From Gemmatimonadota bacterium (GTDB lineage: Bacteria; Gemmatimonadota; Gemmatimonadetes; Longimicrobiales; Longimicrobiaceae), in assembly GCA_028287185.1 (NCBI GenBank), contig JAQBQD010000083.1, positions 30,203 to 94,202 on the forward strand: a stretch of 64,000 nt of DNA, written 5' to 3'. Shown piece after piece: positions 33,348 through 45,632 of this stretch. Below the pieces are notes generated by a model that worked only from the letters and a program-made list of their open reading frames with translations, did no database searches and had not been told where the DNA came from. The position numbers and the translations under genes are program-made. Positions within the stretch are counted from its first letter, which is position 1; each line of letters starts with the position of its first letter.

Positions 33348-33510
33348 CGAGAATCAACTCTGGGCCGAATGTCGATTGGTTCCTCACCCCGTCCTCTCCT
33401 GACGATGATGGAGAAGCACTCTCGCCGAAGTCGTCACGAACTGTGGGGCGCTGCAACGCACCAATGATCGGCCCAAAGTAGCGCCCAAGAAGTCGAATAT
33501 GCAAATGCAA
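33340..33510 (-). CDS. Possible small leader protein upstream of the ABC-3C effector
   Basis: A frame of about 56 residues starting at TTG (33510 or 33504), containing IRLLGRYFGPIIGALQRPT and ending ELILDE. Its stop overlaps the effector start by 8 nt, which fits translational coupling, but it has no ATG and no Shine-Dalgarno. It could be unexpressed. Confidence 0.25.
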   Translation of the reverse strand: MHLHIRLLGRYFGPIIGALQRPTVRDDFGESASPSSSGEDGVRNQSTFGPELILDE

Positions 33511-33546
33511 GCCGGGGCTTTGCGTCCGGGAGAGGCTATTCCAGCG

Positions 33547-33644
33547 GCCTAACACAAGGGTCGGGGGTGTGGGGCGGGCGCGCAAGACTGTCGTCCGGCG
33601 AAAGGATGGACGGCCCCGCATCCCCCTGCAGCCGATTGTTAGGC
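33547..33644 (-). repeat. attC site, main family, after the first cassette
   Basis: Exact gcctaac and gttaggc arms 98 bp apart; core is main family. It separates the peptidase cassette from the ABC-3C cassette. Confidence 0.9.
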
Positions 33645-33688
33645 GGCGGGCGCGGCGACCCCTCTCCCTGCAGAGCGAGAATGCCTTG

Positions 33689-34192
33689 TCACGGGGCACC
33701 GTACATAGCATCGAGGATATCGAGCGCGTCCACTGCATCTAGGCTTCTGTCGCGGAGCAGACGCCTCGCCAGTACGTCGATTGCGGCCCAGTGTATCTCT
33801 ACAATCTCACGTGCTGCGTTCTCGATGACTGGTATGTTCTCAGTACCCACGGCCCCTCGTGCTGCGTTGTAGTCGTTCGCAGACATCGATCTATCGGGCG
33901 CAGCGCCTTCCGATCCCCCGGCCGCATTTCGGTACAGGTGGACTTCAGCAGCGTAGCCTACAAGCTGAATCAGTGCGAACTCGGTACTGACTTGAGGGTC
34001 CGTCTGCGCACTCGCGTCCCCCGCTTTACCCGCTTCGCGCAACTTCCGCTTGCTGAGGCTTACAAGCGTGTCCCCCGTGTCCGCGGAGAGAAGCCGCATG
34101 GTACCGATCGGACTATGGAAGCTTGAGAGGTACGCCACAACCGTATGTCCCGCCTCGTGAAATGCAGTTGCGATCTTGGAATCGATGGTCAC
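33689..34192 (-). CDS. Stand-alone M41 (FtsH-type) peptidase-domain protein
   Basis: 167 residues from GTG 34192. The M41 zinc motif HEAGHTVVAY begins at about residue 12, and the third-ligand region is in SANDYNAARGA. It has neither the AAA ATPase nor the membrane helices of FtsH. It may be a solitary peptidase acting with another ATPase. It is the first cassette, 31 bp from attI, and is therefore the best placed to be driven by Pc. Confidence 0.75.
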   Translation of the reverse strand: MTIDSKIATAFHEAGHTVVAYLSSFHSPIGTMRLLSADTGDTLVSLSKRKLREAGKAGDASAQTDPQVSTEFALIQLVGYAAEVHLYRNAAGGSEGAAPDRSMSANDYNAARGAVGTENIPVIENAAREIVEIHWAAIDVLARRLLRDRSLDAVDALDILDAMYGAP

Positions 34193-34222
34193 GTATTTGT
34201 AGCCGCTGTAAGATGGTGAGCC

Positions 34223-34240
34223 GCCTAACGGGTTGTTCAG
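34223..34240 (-). other. attI-like integration site
   Basis: On the minus strand gaacaac lies three bases before gttaggc, in the usual position between the divergent integrase and the first cassette. Only the simple core site is recognisable; the accessory DR sites are uncertain. Confidence 0.6.
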
Positions 34241-34310
34241 TGGACAGAATTCCGGCTAATATGCGTCGGCGGCGCGCATGGCGATTCCGCTCGTATCCAG
34301 ATAATACTCG

Positions 34311-34327
34311 CAGGACCCCAGCGTCAA
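34311..34327 (-). promoter_or_regulatory. Candidate Pc promoter for the cassette array
   Basis: Minus strand ttgacg and tattat separated by 15 bases, pointing through attI toward the first cassette. The spacer is shorter than the 17-base optimum. Confidence 0.4.
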
Positions 34328-34406
34328 GCACCGATAACTCACGCACCTGCAACTCAATCCGTTCCGTGCTCCCGCAGCGCCACGCGGCCATGTACGCGCG
34401 GTGGCG

Positions 34407-34460
34407 AGATAACGCTCTTGATGAGCGCGTTATCTGGAAACAGCGCGTTATCTGGAAACA
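34407..34460. repeat. Inverted and tandem repeats upstream of intI
   Basis: An agataacgc/gcgttatct inverted pair (34407-34435) overlaps two exact tandem copies of the 18-base unit gcgcgttatctggaaaca (34425-34442 and 34443-34460), about 45 bp before the integrase ATG. Position fits attI accessory sites or an operator of intI. Confidence 0.6.
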
Positions 34461-34505
34461 ACGTATAACCGGTTCCAGCTCCCTCCGCCGACCGACCGCA
34501 CCCTG

Positions 34506-35035
34506 ATGAACGAGCCGAAGCTCCTGGACCAGGTGAGGCGGACCGCCCGCCTGAAGCACTTCAGCCTACGCACCGAGCGCGCGTACGCGCAATGGGTGTA
34601 CCGCTTCGTGGTGCACAACGGCAAGCGGCACCCGCGCGACCTGGGCGCCCGCGAGATCCAGTCGTTCCTCACTTGGCTGGCCGTCGAGGGCAACGTCGCG
34701 GCATCCACGCAGAACCAGGCGCTCTGCGCGCTGCTCTTCCTGTACCGCGAAGTGCTCGGCATCGAGCTTCCGCGCATCGAGGAGGCGGTGCGCGCCCGGC
34801 GCTCGCGCCGCGTTCCCGCGGTCCTCACCCGAGGAGGTGCGCGCCGTGATGGGGCACCTCGCGGGCCCGCACGCACTGGTGGCCGGCCTGCGGTACGGCG
34901 GCGGGCTCTCCGGCTGCTGGAGGCGCTGGGCTGCGGCTGCGGATGAAGGACGTCGACTTCGAGCGCCGAGCCGTGGTCGTCCGGCAGGGGAAGGGCGACA
35001 AGGACCGCATCACCTCTCCGCATCTATGCTCCTGA
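34506..35035 (+). pseudogene. intI: Integron integrase, frameshifted and truncated
   Basis: From the ATG at 34506 the first 108 residues are clean: MNEPKLLDQVRRTARLKHFS, LRTERAYAQWVYRFVVHNGK and LYREVLGIELPRIEEAVRAR match the SAM-like N-terminal domain of IntI. The product then shifts frame near 34829 ([12 protein letters not shown]), 34909 (RLLEAL, with the catalytic box I Arg) and 34928 ([14 protein letters not shown], then [11 protein letters not shown]) and ends at a TGA at 35033-35035. About half the protein, including box II and the nucleophilic Tyr, is missing, so it cannot recombine. Divergence from the cassettes is the classical integron layout. Confidence 0.85.
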
Positions 35036-35247
35036 AACACCCGCCGGGCTTTCGCACGCGTCCCCCGTGAGCGACCTTGTCGCCCCGCGGTGCAGCCTGT
35101 CCCGGGGCGACATCTTCCCGCGCGCGGCTGAGCGCCAGGGGGAACGCTTCGTGCAGCCCCGCGGCGCGATCGCACGTGCACGTTTGCAGGTCCGGCGCCC
35201 GCCCGCGGGCAGGGCGCCCACACACCGCTTGCCAGGAGCGCCGGAGA

Positions 35248-38200
35248 GTGAGCTCAGATCCGCTGTGGTACAAGGACGCCGTCTTCTATGAGCTGCACGT
35301 CAAGGCCTTCCAGGACTCCAACGGCGACGGCGTGGGCGACTTCCGCGGGCTGATCGAGCGGCTGGACTACGTGCGCGACCTGGGGGTAAGCGCCATCTGG
35401 CTGCTGCCCTTCTATCCCTCGCCGTTGCGCGACGACGGGTACGACATCGCCGACTACTACGGCATCAACCCGCAGTACGGCACGGTGGACGACTTCCAGG
35501 CGTTCCTGGACGCCGCCCACGAGCGCGGGCTGAAGGTGATCGCCGACCTCGTCCTGAACCACACCAGCGACCAGCACCCCTGGTTCCAGCGCGCGCGGCG
35601 GGCGCCGAAAGGGAGTCCCGAGCGCGACTTCTACGTGTGGAGCGACACGGACGAGACGTACAGCGGCGTGCGCATCATCTTCACCGACACCGAGCCCAGC
35701 AACTGGACCTGGGACCCGGTGGCGGGGCAGTACTACTGGCACCGCTTCTTCGCCCACCAGCCGGACCTGAACTGGGACAACCCGGCGGTGAAGGAGGCGA
35801 TGTTCCAGGTGATGGAGTTCTGGCTGGAGCGCGGGCTGGACGGCTTCCGCGCGGACGCGGTGCCGTACCTGATCGAGCGCGAAGGCACCATCTGCGAGAA
35901 CCTGCCCGAGACGCACGACATCCTCAAGGAGTTCCGCGCGCGGCTGGACCGGAACTATCCGGGGCGCATCCTGCTGGCCGAGGCCAACCAGTGGCCCGAC
36001 GACGTGCGGCCGTACTTCGGCGACGGCGACGAGTTCCAGATGGCGTTCCACTTTCCCCTCATGCCGCGCATCTTCATGGCCGTGCGGCAGGGGATCCGGA
36101 AGCCCATCGTGGAGATCATCCAGCGCACGCCCGCCATCCCGCCCGACTGCCAGTGGTGCATGTTCCTGCGCAACCACGACGAGCTGACGCTGGAGATGGT
36201 GACGGACGAGGAGCGCGACTACATGTACGCCGAGTACGCCCGCGACCCGCGCATGCGGCTGAACCTGGGCATCCGTCGGCGGCTGGCGCCGCTGATGGAC
36301 AACGACCGGCGGCGCATCGAGCTGCTCAACAGCATCCTCTTCACCATGCCCGGCTCGCCCGTCGTCTACTACGGCGACGAGATCGGGATGGGCGACAACA
36401 TCTGGCTGGGCGACCGCGACGGGGTGCGCACGCCCATGCAGTGGTCGCTGGACCGCAACGGCGGCTTCTCGCGGGCCGAGGCGGCGCGGCTGTACCTGCC
36501 CGCCGTCACCGACTCGGTCTACGGCTACCAGGCCATCAACGTGGAGTCGCAGGAGCGCTCCCCGTACTCGGCGCTGAACTGGATGAAGCGGCTGATCCAG
36601 GTGCGGAAGGCGCACCACGCATTCGGCCGCGGCACCATCGACTTCCTGGAGCCCGACAACCCCCACGTGCTGGCCTACGTGCGCGAGCACGAGGGCGACG
36701 ACGTGCTTGTGGTGAACAACCTGAGCGGCACCGCCCAGGCCGTGCAGCTCGACCTGTCGCGCTTCTCCGGGCGCACGCTGGTGGAGATGCTGGGCAACAC
36801 GCCCTTCCTGCCCATCGCCGACACGCCCTACGCGCTCACCCTCAGCCCCTACGGCTTCTTCTGGTTCGCGCTGCGCGCCGTGAAGGCAGAGGGCGACGAG
36901 GACGAGACCGGCCTCCCGGCCGAGTGGGCCGAGCGCGAGGCGGCGCTGCTGGCCAGCCCCGCCTCGCTCGCCGCGCTCACGGGCGGCATCCCGCACGAGT
37001 GGCTGCTCCGGCAGCGCTGGTTCCGCGGCAAGGCCCGCGAGATCGCGTCGATCGAGATGCAGGACGGCGCCGTGCTGGAGCAGGAGCGCGGCCCCCGCAC
37101 CCTCCTCTCCCTCGTCCGCGTGCGCTACGCCGAGGGCGAGCCCGAGACGTACCTGCTGCCCGTCGCCTTCCGCCCCACCGCGCAGCCGGGCGCGGAGGCC
37201 GAGTCGCTCCTCACCCACGCAGGCGAGTCGGGCGACTTCCGCGTGTACGAGGCGCTGGCCGACCGCCGCGCGCCCCGTGCGCTGCTGGAGATGATCCGCG
37301 ACGGCGCCGAGGTGCGGGGCGCGGGCGGCGCCTTCCGCGGGCACCGCACGCCCGTGCTGGACGCGGTGCAGGACGTGAAGGGCCCGGTGCGGGCGATGGC
37401 GGCGGAGCAGAGCAACACCTCCATCGTCTTCGGCAACCGCCTGATCCTGAAGGTGTTCCGGAAGGTGGAGGCGGGAGTCAACCCCGACCTGGAGGTGTCG
37501 CGCTTTCTGCTGGAGCGCACCGCCTTCCGCGCCTCGCCCGCGCTGGCGGGGTGGATCGACTACACCGACGCGGCGGGCGCCACCTCGTCCGTGGCCGCGC
37601 TCTTCGAGTACGTGCCCAACAGCGGCGACGCGTGGGCGTTCACGGGGCGCGCGCTGGCCCGCTACTTCGCCGCCGCCAGCCGGAGCGCGGCGGACCCCGA
37701 CTCCGTGTCCGGCCGCGAAGCCGTGCGGCGGATGATGGGCGACTACCTGCCCGCCGTGCGCCGCCTGGGCGAGGTGACGGGCCAGATGCACGCCGCCCTC
37801 GCCTCCGCCGGAGCGGACGAGCCCGACTTCGCGCCCGAGCCCATCACGCTGCAGCACGTGCGCGGCTGGGCCGAGGCCATGCGGCGCGAGGCGCAGACCA
37901 CGGTGGAGGAGGTGGGGCGCCGGCTGGACCGCATGCCCGGGTACTTCCCTGGCCACGTGCAGAACGCCCTCGCCACCGTCACCCGCGAGGCGGCGGGGCT
38001 GGCGTCGCGCATGGACGACCTGTACGTGCTGGCCGACGCCGGCGCCGTGATGACGCGCATGCACGGCGACTACCACCTGGGCCAGGTGCTGCGGGCAGAC
38101 GTGGGCCTCACGGGCGACTGGGCGATCCTGGACTACGAGGGCGAGCCCGCCCGCTCGCTCCCCGAGCGCCGCGCCAAGCACTCGCCCCTGCGCGACGTGG

Positions 38201-38523
38201 CGGGGATGCTGCGCTCGTTCGACTACGCCCTGCGCATGGCCGTGCGCGAGCACGACACGGGGGCGATGGGCATGCGCGAGTCGCTGGGGCGCTGGGGCGA
38301 CTCGTGGCTCGGCGAGGTGCGCGGCGCCTTCCTGGGCGGCTACCTGGCCGCCGCCGGCGACGCGCCCTTCCTGCCGCGCGACGGCGAGGCGTTCACGCGG
38401 GCGCTGGCGGTGTTCGAGCTGCAGAAGGCCATCTACGAGCTGGGCTACGAGATGAACAACCGGCCGGAGTGGATCTGGGTGCCGCTGCTGGGCATCCAGG
38501 CCATCGTGGGGGGCGCGTCGTGA
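35248..38523 (+). CDS. treS: Trehalose synthase (maltose alpha-D-glucosyltransferase) fused to maltokinase
   Basis: About 1091 residues from GTG 35248, with aggag nine bases upstream. The N-terminal GH13 domain (about 1-550) opens [20 protein letters not shown] and has [13 protein letters not shown] with the nucleophile Asp, then LLAEANQW (acid/base Glu) and [10 protein letters not shown]. The C-terminal half is a maltokinase (Pep2/MaK) with [10 protein letters not shown] near 939 and the ILDYEGEP loop. It interconverts maltose and trehalose and makes maltose-1-phosphate for GlgE-type glucan synthesis. It is the first gene of a four-gene operon. Confidence 0.93.
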   Translation: MSSDPLWYKDAVFYELHVKAFQDSNGDGVGDFRGLIERLDYVRDLGVSAIWLLPFYPSPLRDDGYDIADYYGINPQYGTVDDFQAFLDAAHERGLKVIADLVLNHTSDQHPWFQRARRAPKGSPERDFYVWSDTDETYSGVRIIFTDTEPSNWTWDPVAGQYYWHRFFAHQPDLNWDNPAVKEAMFQVMEFWLERGLDGFRADAVPYLIEREGTICENLPETHDILKEFRARLDRNYPGRILLAEANQWPDDVRPYFGDGDEFQMAFHFPLMPRIFMAVRQGIRKPIVEIIQRTPAIPPDCQWCMFLRNHDELTLEMVTDEERDYMYAEYARDPRMRLNLGIRRRLAPLMDNDRRRIELLNSILFTMPGSPVVYYGDEIGMGDNIWLGDRDGVRTPMQWSLDRNGGFSRAEAARLYLPAVTDSVYGYQAINVESQERSPYSALNWMKRLIQVRKAHHAFGRGTIDFLEPDNPHVLAYVREHEGDDVLVVNNLSGTAQAVQLDLSRFSGRTLVEMLGNTPFLPIADTPYALTLSPYGFFWFALRAVKAEGDEDETGLPAEWAEREAALLASPASLAALTGGIPHEWLLRQRWFRGKAREIASIEMQDGAVLEQERGPRTLLSLVRVRYAEGEPETYLLPVAFRPTAQPGAEAESLLTHAGESGDFRVYEALADRRAPRALLEMIRDGAEVRGAGGAFRGHRTPVLDAVQDVKGPVRAMAAEQSNTSIVFGNRLILKVFRKVEAGVNPDLEVSRFLLERTAFRASPALAGWIDYTDAAGATSSVAALFEYVPNSGDAWAFTGRALARYFAAASRSAADPDSVSGREAVRRMMGDYLPAVRRLGEVTGQMHAALASAGADEPDFAPEPITLQHVRGWAEAMRREAQTTVEEVGRRLDRMPGYFPGHVQNALATVTREAAGLASRMDDLYVLADAGAVMTRMHGDYHLGQVLRADVGLTGDWAILDYEGEPARSLPERRAKHSPLRDVAGMLRSFDYALRMAVREHDTGAMGMRESLGRWGDSWLGEVRGAFLGGYLAAAGDAPFLPRDGEAFTRALAVFELQKAIYELGYEMNNRPEWIWVPLLGIQAIVGGAS

Positions 38524-39856
38524 CGCCGCCGCTGGTCTACAACCTCTTCCCCCGCCTGGTGGGTCCCGTCACGCGCTGGCCCGAGCACGCCGCGCGGGCA
38601 CGGGAGATGGGCTTCAACTGGCTCTACCTGAACCCCTGGCACTATCCCGGCTTCTCGGGCTCGCTGTACGCGCCCAAGGAGTACGACCGGATGAACCCCC
38701 TCTTCGTCCCGCCCGGCGGCGACGAGTACTCGCTGGAGCCGCTGCGGACGGCGCTGGGGGTCATCAACGGGATGGGGCTGAAGCCCATGATGGACCTGGT
38801 GGTGAACCACACCAGCAAGGACTCGCCCCTCATCAAGGAGCACCCGGGCTGGTTCCTGCGCGACGACCGGGGCGAGGTGCAGAGCCCCTTCGTGCGCGAC
38901 CCCGACGATCCCTCGAAGATCACCGTCTGGGGCGACCTGGCCGAGGTGGACAACGCCCACGCGGCCGACCGCGAGGAGCTGTGGCGCTTCTGGGGCTCGC
39001 TCGTGCGGCAGGGCGTGGAGCTGGGCTTCCACGGCTTTCGCTGCGACGCGGCGTACAAGGTGCCGGTGGAGCTCTGGCGTTTCCTGGTGGCCGAGGCGCG
39101 GCGGTCCGACCCCGCGGTGCAGTTCTTCGCCGAGACGCTGGGTGCGCCGGTGGAGGAGGTGGCGGCGCTGGGCGAGGCGGGGTTCGACTACTTCTTCAAC
39201 AGCAGCAAGTGGTGGAGCTTCACCGAAGGCTGGGCGCTGGAGCAGCACGAGAAGTTCCGCCGCATCGCCCCCTCCATCTCCTTCCCCGAGTCGCACGACA
39301 CCGAGCGGCTGGCCGCCGAGACGGAGGGCGACGAGGCCGTGCAGCGCCAGCGCTACGCCTTCGCCGCCGGCTACTCCGCCGGGGTGATGATGCCCGTGGG
39401 CTACGAGTTCGGCTTCCGCAGGCGGATGGACGTCGTGTCCACCCTACCCGCCGACTGGGAGCGCCGCGGGATGGACCTGCGCTCGTTCGTGGGGCGCGTG
39501 AACCGCCTGAAGGTGGACCACGCGCTGCTGCACGGCGAGGGCGTCCTGCGGGCCGTGGGCGGAACGATGGGGGACGTGCTGGTGCTGGAGCGCAGCGCGT
39601 CGGACGCGCCGGATGCGGCGCGAGGGTGGATGGTGGTGAACAAGGTGTGGGGCGAGCCCCGTGAGGTGGACCTGGGCGCGCTGGTCGGGGGCGAGGCGGA
39701 CGCGTACCGCCTGTGCCGCGTGTGCCGCGAGGACGCCCCGCGCGGCGGCGAGCCCGTGCCCGCCCGCCTGGTGCTGGACCGCGCCGAGGTGGCCTTCGTG
39801 CTCCCGGCGCCGCCCGCGGACGCCGTCGGCGAGGACGGGGACGAGGAGGACGAGGA

Positions 39857-39860
<4 letters not shown>
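38520..39860 (+). CDS. GH13-family alpha-amylase-like enzyme
   Basis: 446 residues from GTG 38520, overlapping the treS stop (GTGA). A single GH13 barrel: nucleophile Asp in [14 protein letters not shown], acid/base Glu in [10 protein letters not shown], third carboxylate in [12 protein letters not shown]. The C-terminal beta region is short. It lacks the N-terminal modules of GlgE or branching enzymes, so the exact transfer reaction is uncertain; by context it is probably glucan or maltosyl transfer. Confidence 0.85.
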
Positions 39861-41409
<1,549 letters not shown>

Positions 41410-41413
<4 letters not shown>

Positions 41414-42117
41414 GCGAACCCGTCGTCCTGGTCACCGGCGGCGCCGGCAACCTTGGCCGCGCGGTCTGCCGCACCTTCCTGGAGAACGGCGCACGCGTGG
41501 CCGTGCCGCTCTACAAGACGGACACCAAGGAGTCGCTGGCGGCGCTGGCCCAGGAGTTCGGCCGCAACCTGCACACCTTCGCCCTGGACCTCACCACCGA
41601 GCGCGGCTCGCAGGAGGCCATCACCCAGGTCGTGGAGTGGGGCGGCCGCATCGACGCCGTGGCGCACCTGGTGGGGGGCTGGTTCGGGGGCGTGGGCCTG
41701 GCCGACACGCCGGTGGAGGGGTGGGACCGGATGATGGACCTGAACGTGAAGTCCGCCTACCTGGTCGCCCGCGCCGCCATCCCGCGCATGGTGAAGGACG
41801 GCGGCGGCTCGCTGGTGTTCGTGGGCTCGCGCGCCGCGCGCGAGGGGCGGGCCAACAACGCCGCCTACGCCGTGAGCAAGGCCGCGCTCTCGGCGCTGGT
41901 GGAGGCCATCGCCGAGGAGTACCGCAAGCAGGGCGTGCGCGCCAACGCCGTGCTGCCCGGCACCATCGACACCGAGGCCAACCGGCGCTCCATGCCCAAC
42001 GCCGACCACAGCGCCTGGACGCCGCCCGAAGAGATCGCCCGCGTGATCCATTTCCTCACCACCCCCGCCGCCGTCACCATCAACGGCGCGCTCGTCCCCG
42101 TCTACGGCGTGAGCTGA
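41410..42117 (+). CDS. Short-chain dehydrogenase/reductase
   Basis: 235 residues from the ATG at 41410, overlapping the malQ stop (ATGA). Rossmann glycines VTGGAGNLGRAV, the catalytic Tyr/Lys in YAVSKAALSA and the Ser in LVFVGSRAAREG. It reduces or oxidises an unknown substrate with NAD(P). Its link to glucan metabolism is by operon position only. Confidence 0.9.
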
Positions 42118-42368
42118 CGCACCGCGCACCTCCGCGGAGCGAGCCGTAGACCTGAGATCGGTGGATCGGGTGGATCAGGGCCGGCTCTGCGTTCCGCGGC
42201 CGGATGGACGAGGTTCGTAGACGAAGCGGATCGCCGGCCTGTGCATCGACCGAACCGTGGGCCGATGCCGGCGGCTGACGGATGGCCGAAGTCGGAGGCG
42301 AGGCCGAGGACTTGCCGTTGCCGGTGGATGATCGACTCGCGGCGCCACCATTCACACGGGGAGGGACG
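42118..42368. other. Intergenic region upstream of lipoprotein gene
   Basis: About 250 bp. No hairpin terminator is obvious after the SDR gene; otherwise no recognised feature. Confidence 0.4.
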
Positions 42369-42902
42369 ATGCGCGCTCACGGGATGCTGGTGCTGGCGGG
42401 GCTGCCGCTTCTGCTGGCGGCGTGCGGGAAGAAGGACGAGGGAGCGGCCCCCGGCGTTGCGGACGGCGCGGCATCGAGCGCTGCCGCGCCGGCCAACTCC
42501 GCGTCGGTGGCGCCGGCTGCCTCCACCGCGCCGAGCCCCGCACCGGCGGCCGTCAACACGGGCACGCAGGCCACGCTGGAGCTGGCGCCGCTCAACAACT
42601 CCGGCTATGCGGGCGAGGTGACCGCGATCGCGGACGGCGCCACGTCCACGCTCACGCTGACCGTCAGCGGCGCGCCGGCGGACAGCAGCGTGGCGGCGCA
42701 CATCCACTACGGCCGGTGCGCCGCGCCCGGCAACGTCACGGCACCGCTCACCCCCATCGACCTCAAGAAGGACGGCAAGGGCACCAGCACCACCACCGTC
42801 AACATCGCCATGTCGACCTTGATGGACGGCGGCCACTACGTGCAGGTCCACAAGCCGGACGGCACGCCGGCCGCCTGCGGAGACCTGCCCAAGGGCGGGT
42901 GA
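42369..42902 (+). CDS. Lipoprotein with CHRD/SOD-like C-terminal domain
   Basis: 177 residues from the ATG at 42369, with gggaggg upstream. The lipobox LLLAAC gives a lipidated Cys at about 19, then a 45-residue Ala/Pro/Ser linker. The C-terminal beta domain (ATLELAPLNNSGYAGEVTAI, LTVSGAPADSSVAAHIHYGR, DGGHYVQVHKPDG) has the HIH and GHYVQVH pattern of CHRD and Cu/Zn-SOD-like folds. Its His cluster might bind a metal, but it lacks most SOD ligands. Confidence 0.7.
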   Translation: MRAHGMLVLAGLPLLLAACGKKDEGAAPGVADGAASSAAAPANSASVAPAASTAPSPAPAAVNTGTQATLELAPLNNSGYAGEVTAIADGATSTLTLTVSGAPADSSVAAHIHYGRCAAPGNVTAPLTPIDLKKDGKGTSTTTVNIAMSTLMDGGHYVQVHKPDGTPAACGDLPKGG

Positions 42903-43191
42903 GGACGGTTTCCCTTCCGTCTCATGGGGGGAAGACAATGGCTTCGGAGACGGCTTGTCATCCTTGCTCCCCCGTCGGTTGAATCATACGCTCCGGGACG
43001 CGAAACGCAGTAGGCGTGCAGCCCGGCTACTATTGTGCACTCGCGCCGCGATAGGAACTTAGAACCTAAGGCGGGGATTCCCTGGGGACTGCTGACTCAG
43101 AGAGTTCAAGTCCGCCCAGTCGGAGGGGATACATGTTCGGACCAGCGAAGGTGTTGATACGACTGGCCTATGTCCAACGAGTGTCGCAAGA
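42903..43191. other. Intergenic region with possible structured RNA
   Basis: The stretch about 43040-43125 contains paired ttag/ctaa, a ggact...agtcc stem and a gttcaagtccgcc segment that resembles a T-arm but does not close. No complete tRNA or known RNA family could be folded by eye. Confidence 0.3.
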
Positions 43192-43228
43192 CGAAGCGCC
43201 CCCGGCCGGATTGGCCGGGGGCGCTTCG
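43192..43228 (-). terminator. Terminator after the E1 gene
   Basis: cgaagcgcccccggcc paired with ggccgggggcgcttcg around ggatt; 26 bp after the E1 stop on the minus strand. Confidence 0.85.
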
Positions 43229-43254
43229 TTCGTGCGTTCGAGACCTACCGCGGA

Positions 43255-45378
<2,124 letters not shown>

Positions 45379-45632
45379 GGGATTCCGCTATGGGTGAAGC
45401 CCCCCGGACCCGGGACGCGCGCCTGCCGCCGATGTCCGGAATTTCGGGTAAGTATATCGCACCCCGCCGCGGCCTGCCAGAGCGCCGCGCGCCTCCCGCC
45501 GCGGGGCCGGCCCGCCCGCGCGGCGGCTTCCGGGGCCTCCGGCGGGCCGTTACATTCAGGGCAAACACGCGACCATCACAGGGGTTTGCCTTCGCGGGCC
45601 GCGTTCGGCCGCCCTTCTTCCGCAGGCTCTCC

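Larger units (their letters stand above)
21617..35035. mobile_element. Chromosomal integron: cassette array plus intI remnant
   Basis: Twelve or more attC-like sites, an attI-like site and the intI remnant define the element. Cassette genes run leftward from attI, opposite to intI. Its decayed distal tail may extend further left to about 18.7 kb. GC is lower and uneven across cassettes (lowest across ABC-3C), unlike both flanks. Confidence 0.85.

Noticed and set aside
21617..33644. Regularly spaced repeats as a CRISPR array
   Set aside because: Repeats are about 100 bp with inverted-repeat arms and are separated by genes of hundreds to thousands of bases, not short uniform spacers; they are attC sites.
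34506..35035. Phage integrase marking a prophage
   Set aside because: No phage structural genes or att duplication nearby; the N-terminal sequence and the divergent cassette layout fit IntI.
43060..43120. A tRNA gene suggested by gttcaagtcc
   Set aside because: The bases flanking the T-loop-like segment do not pair and no acceptor or anticodon arm can be formed.
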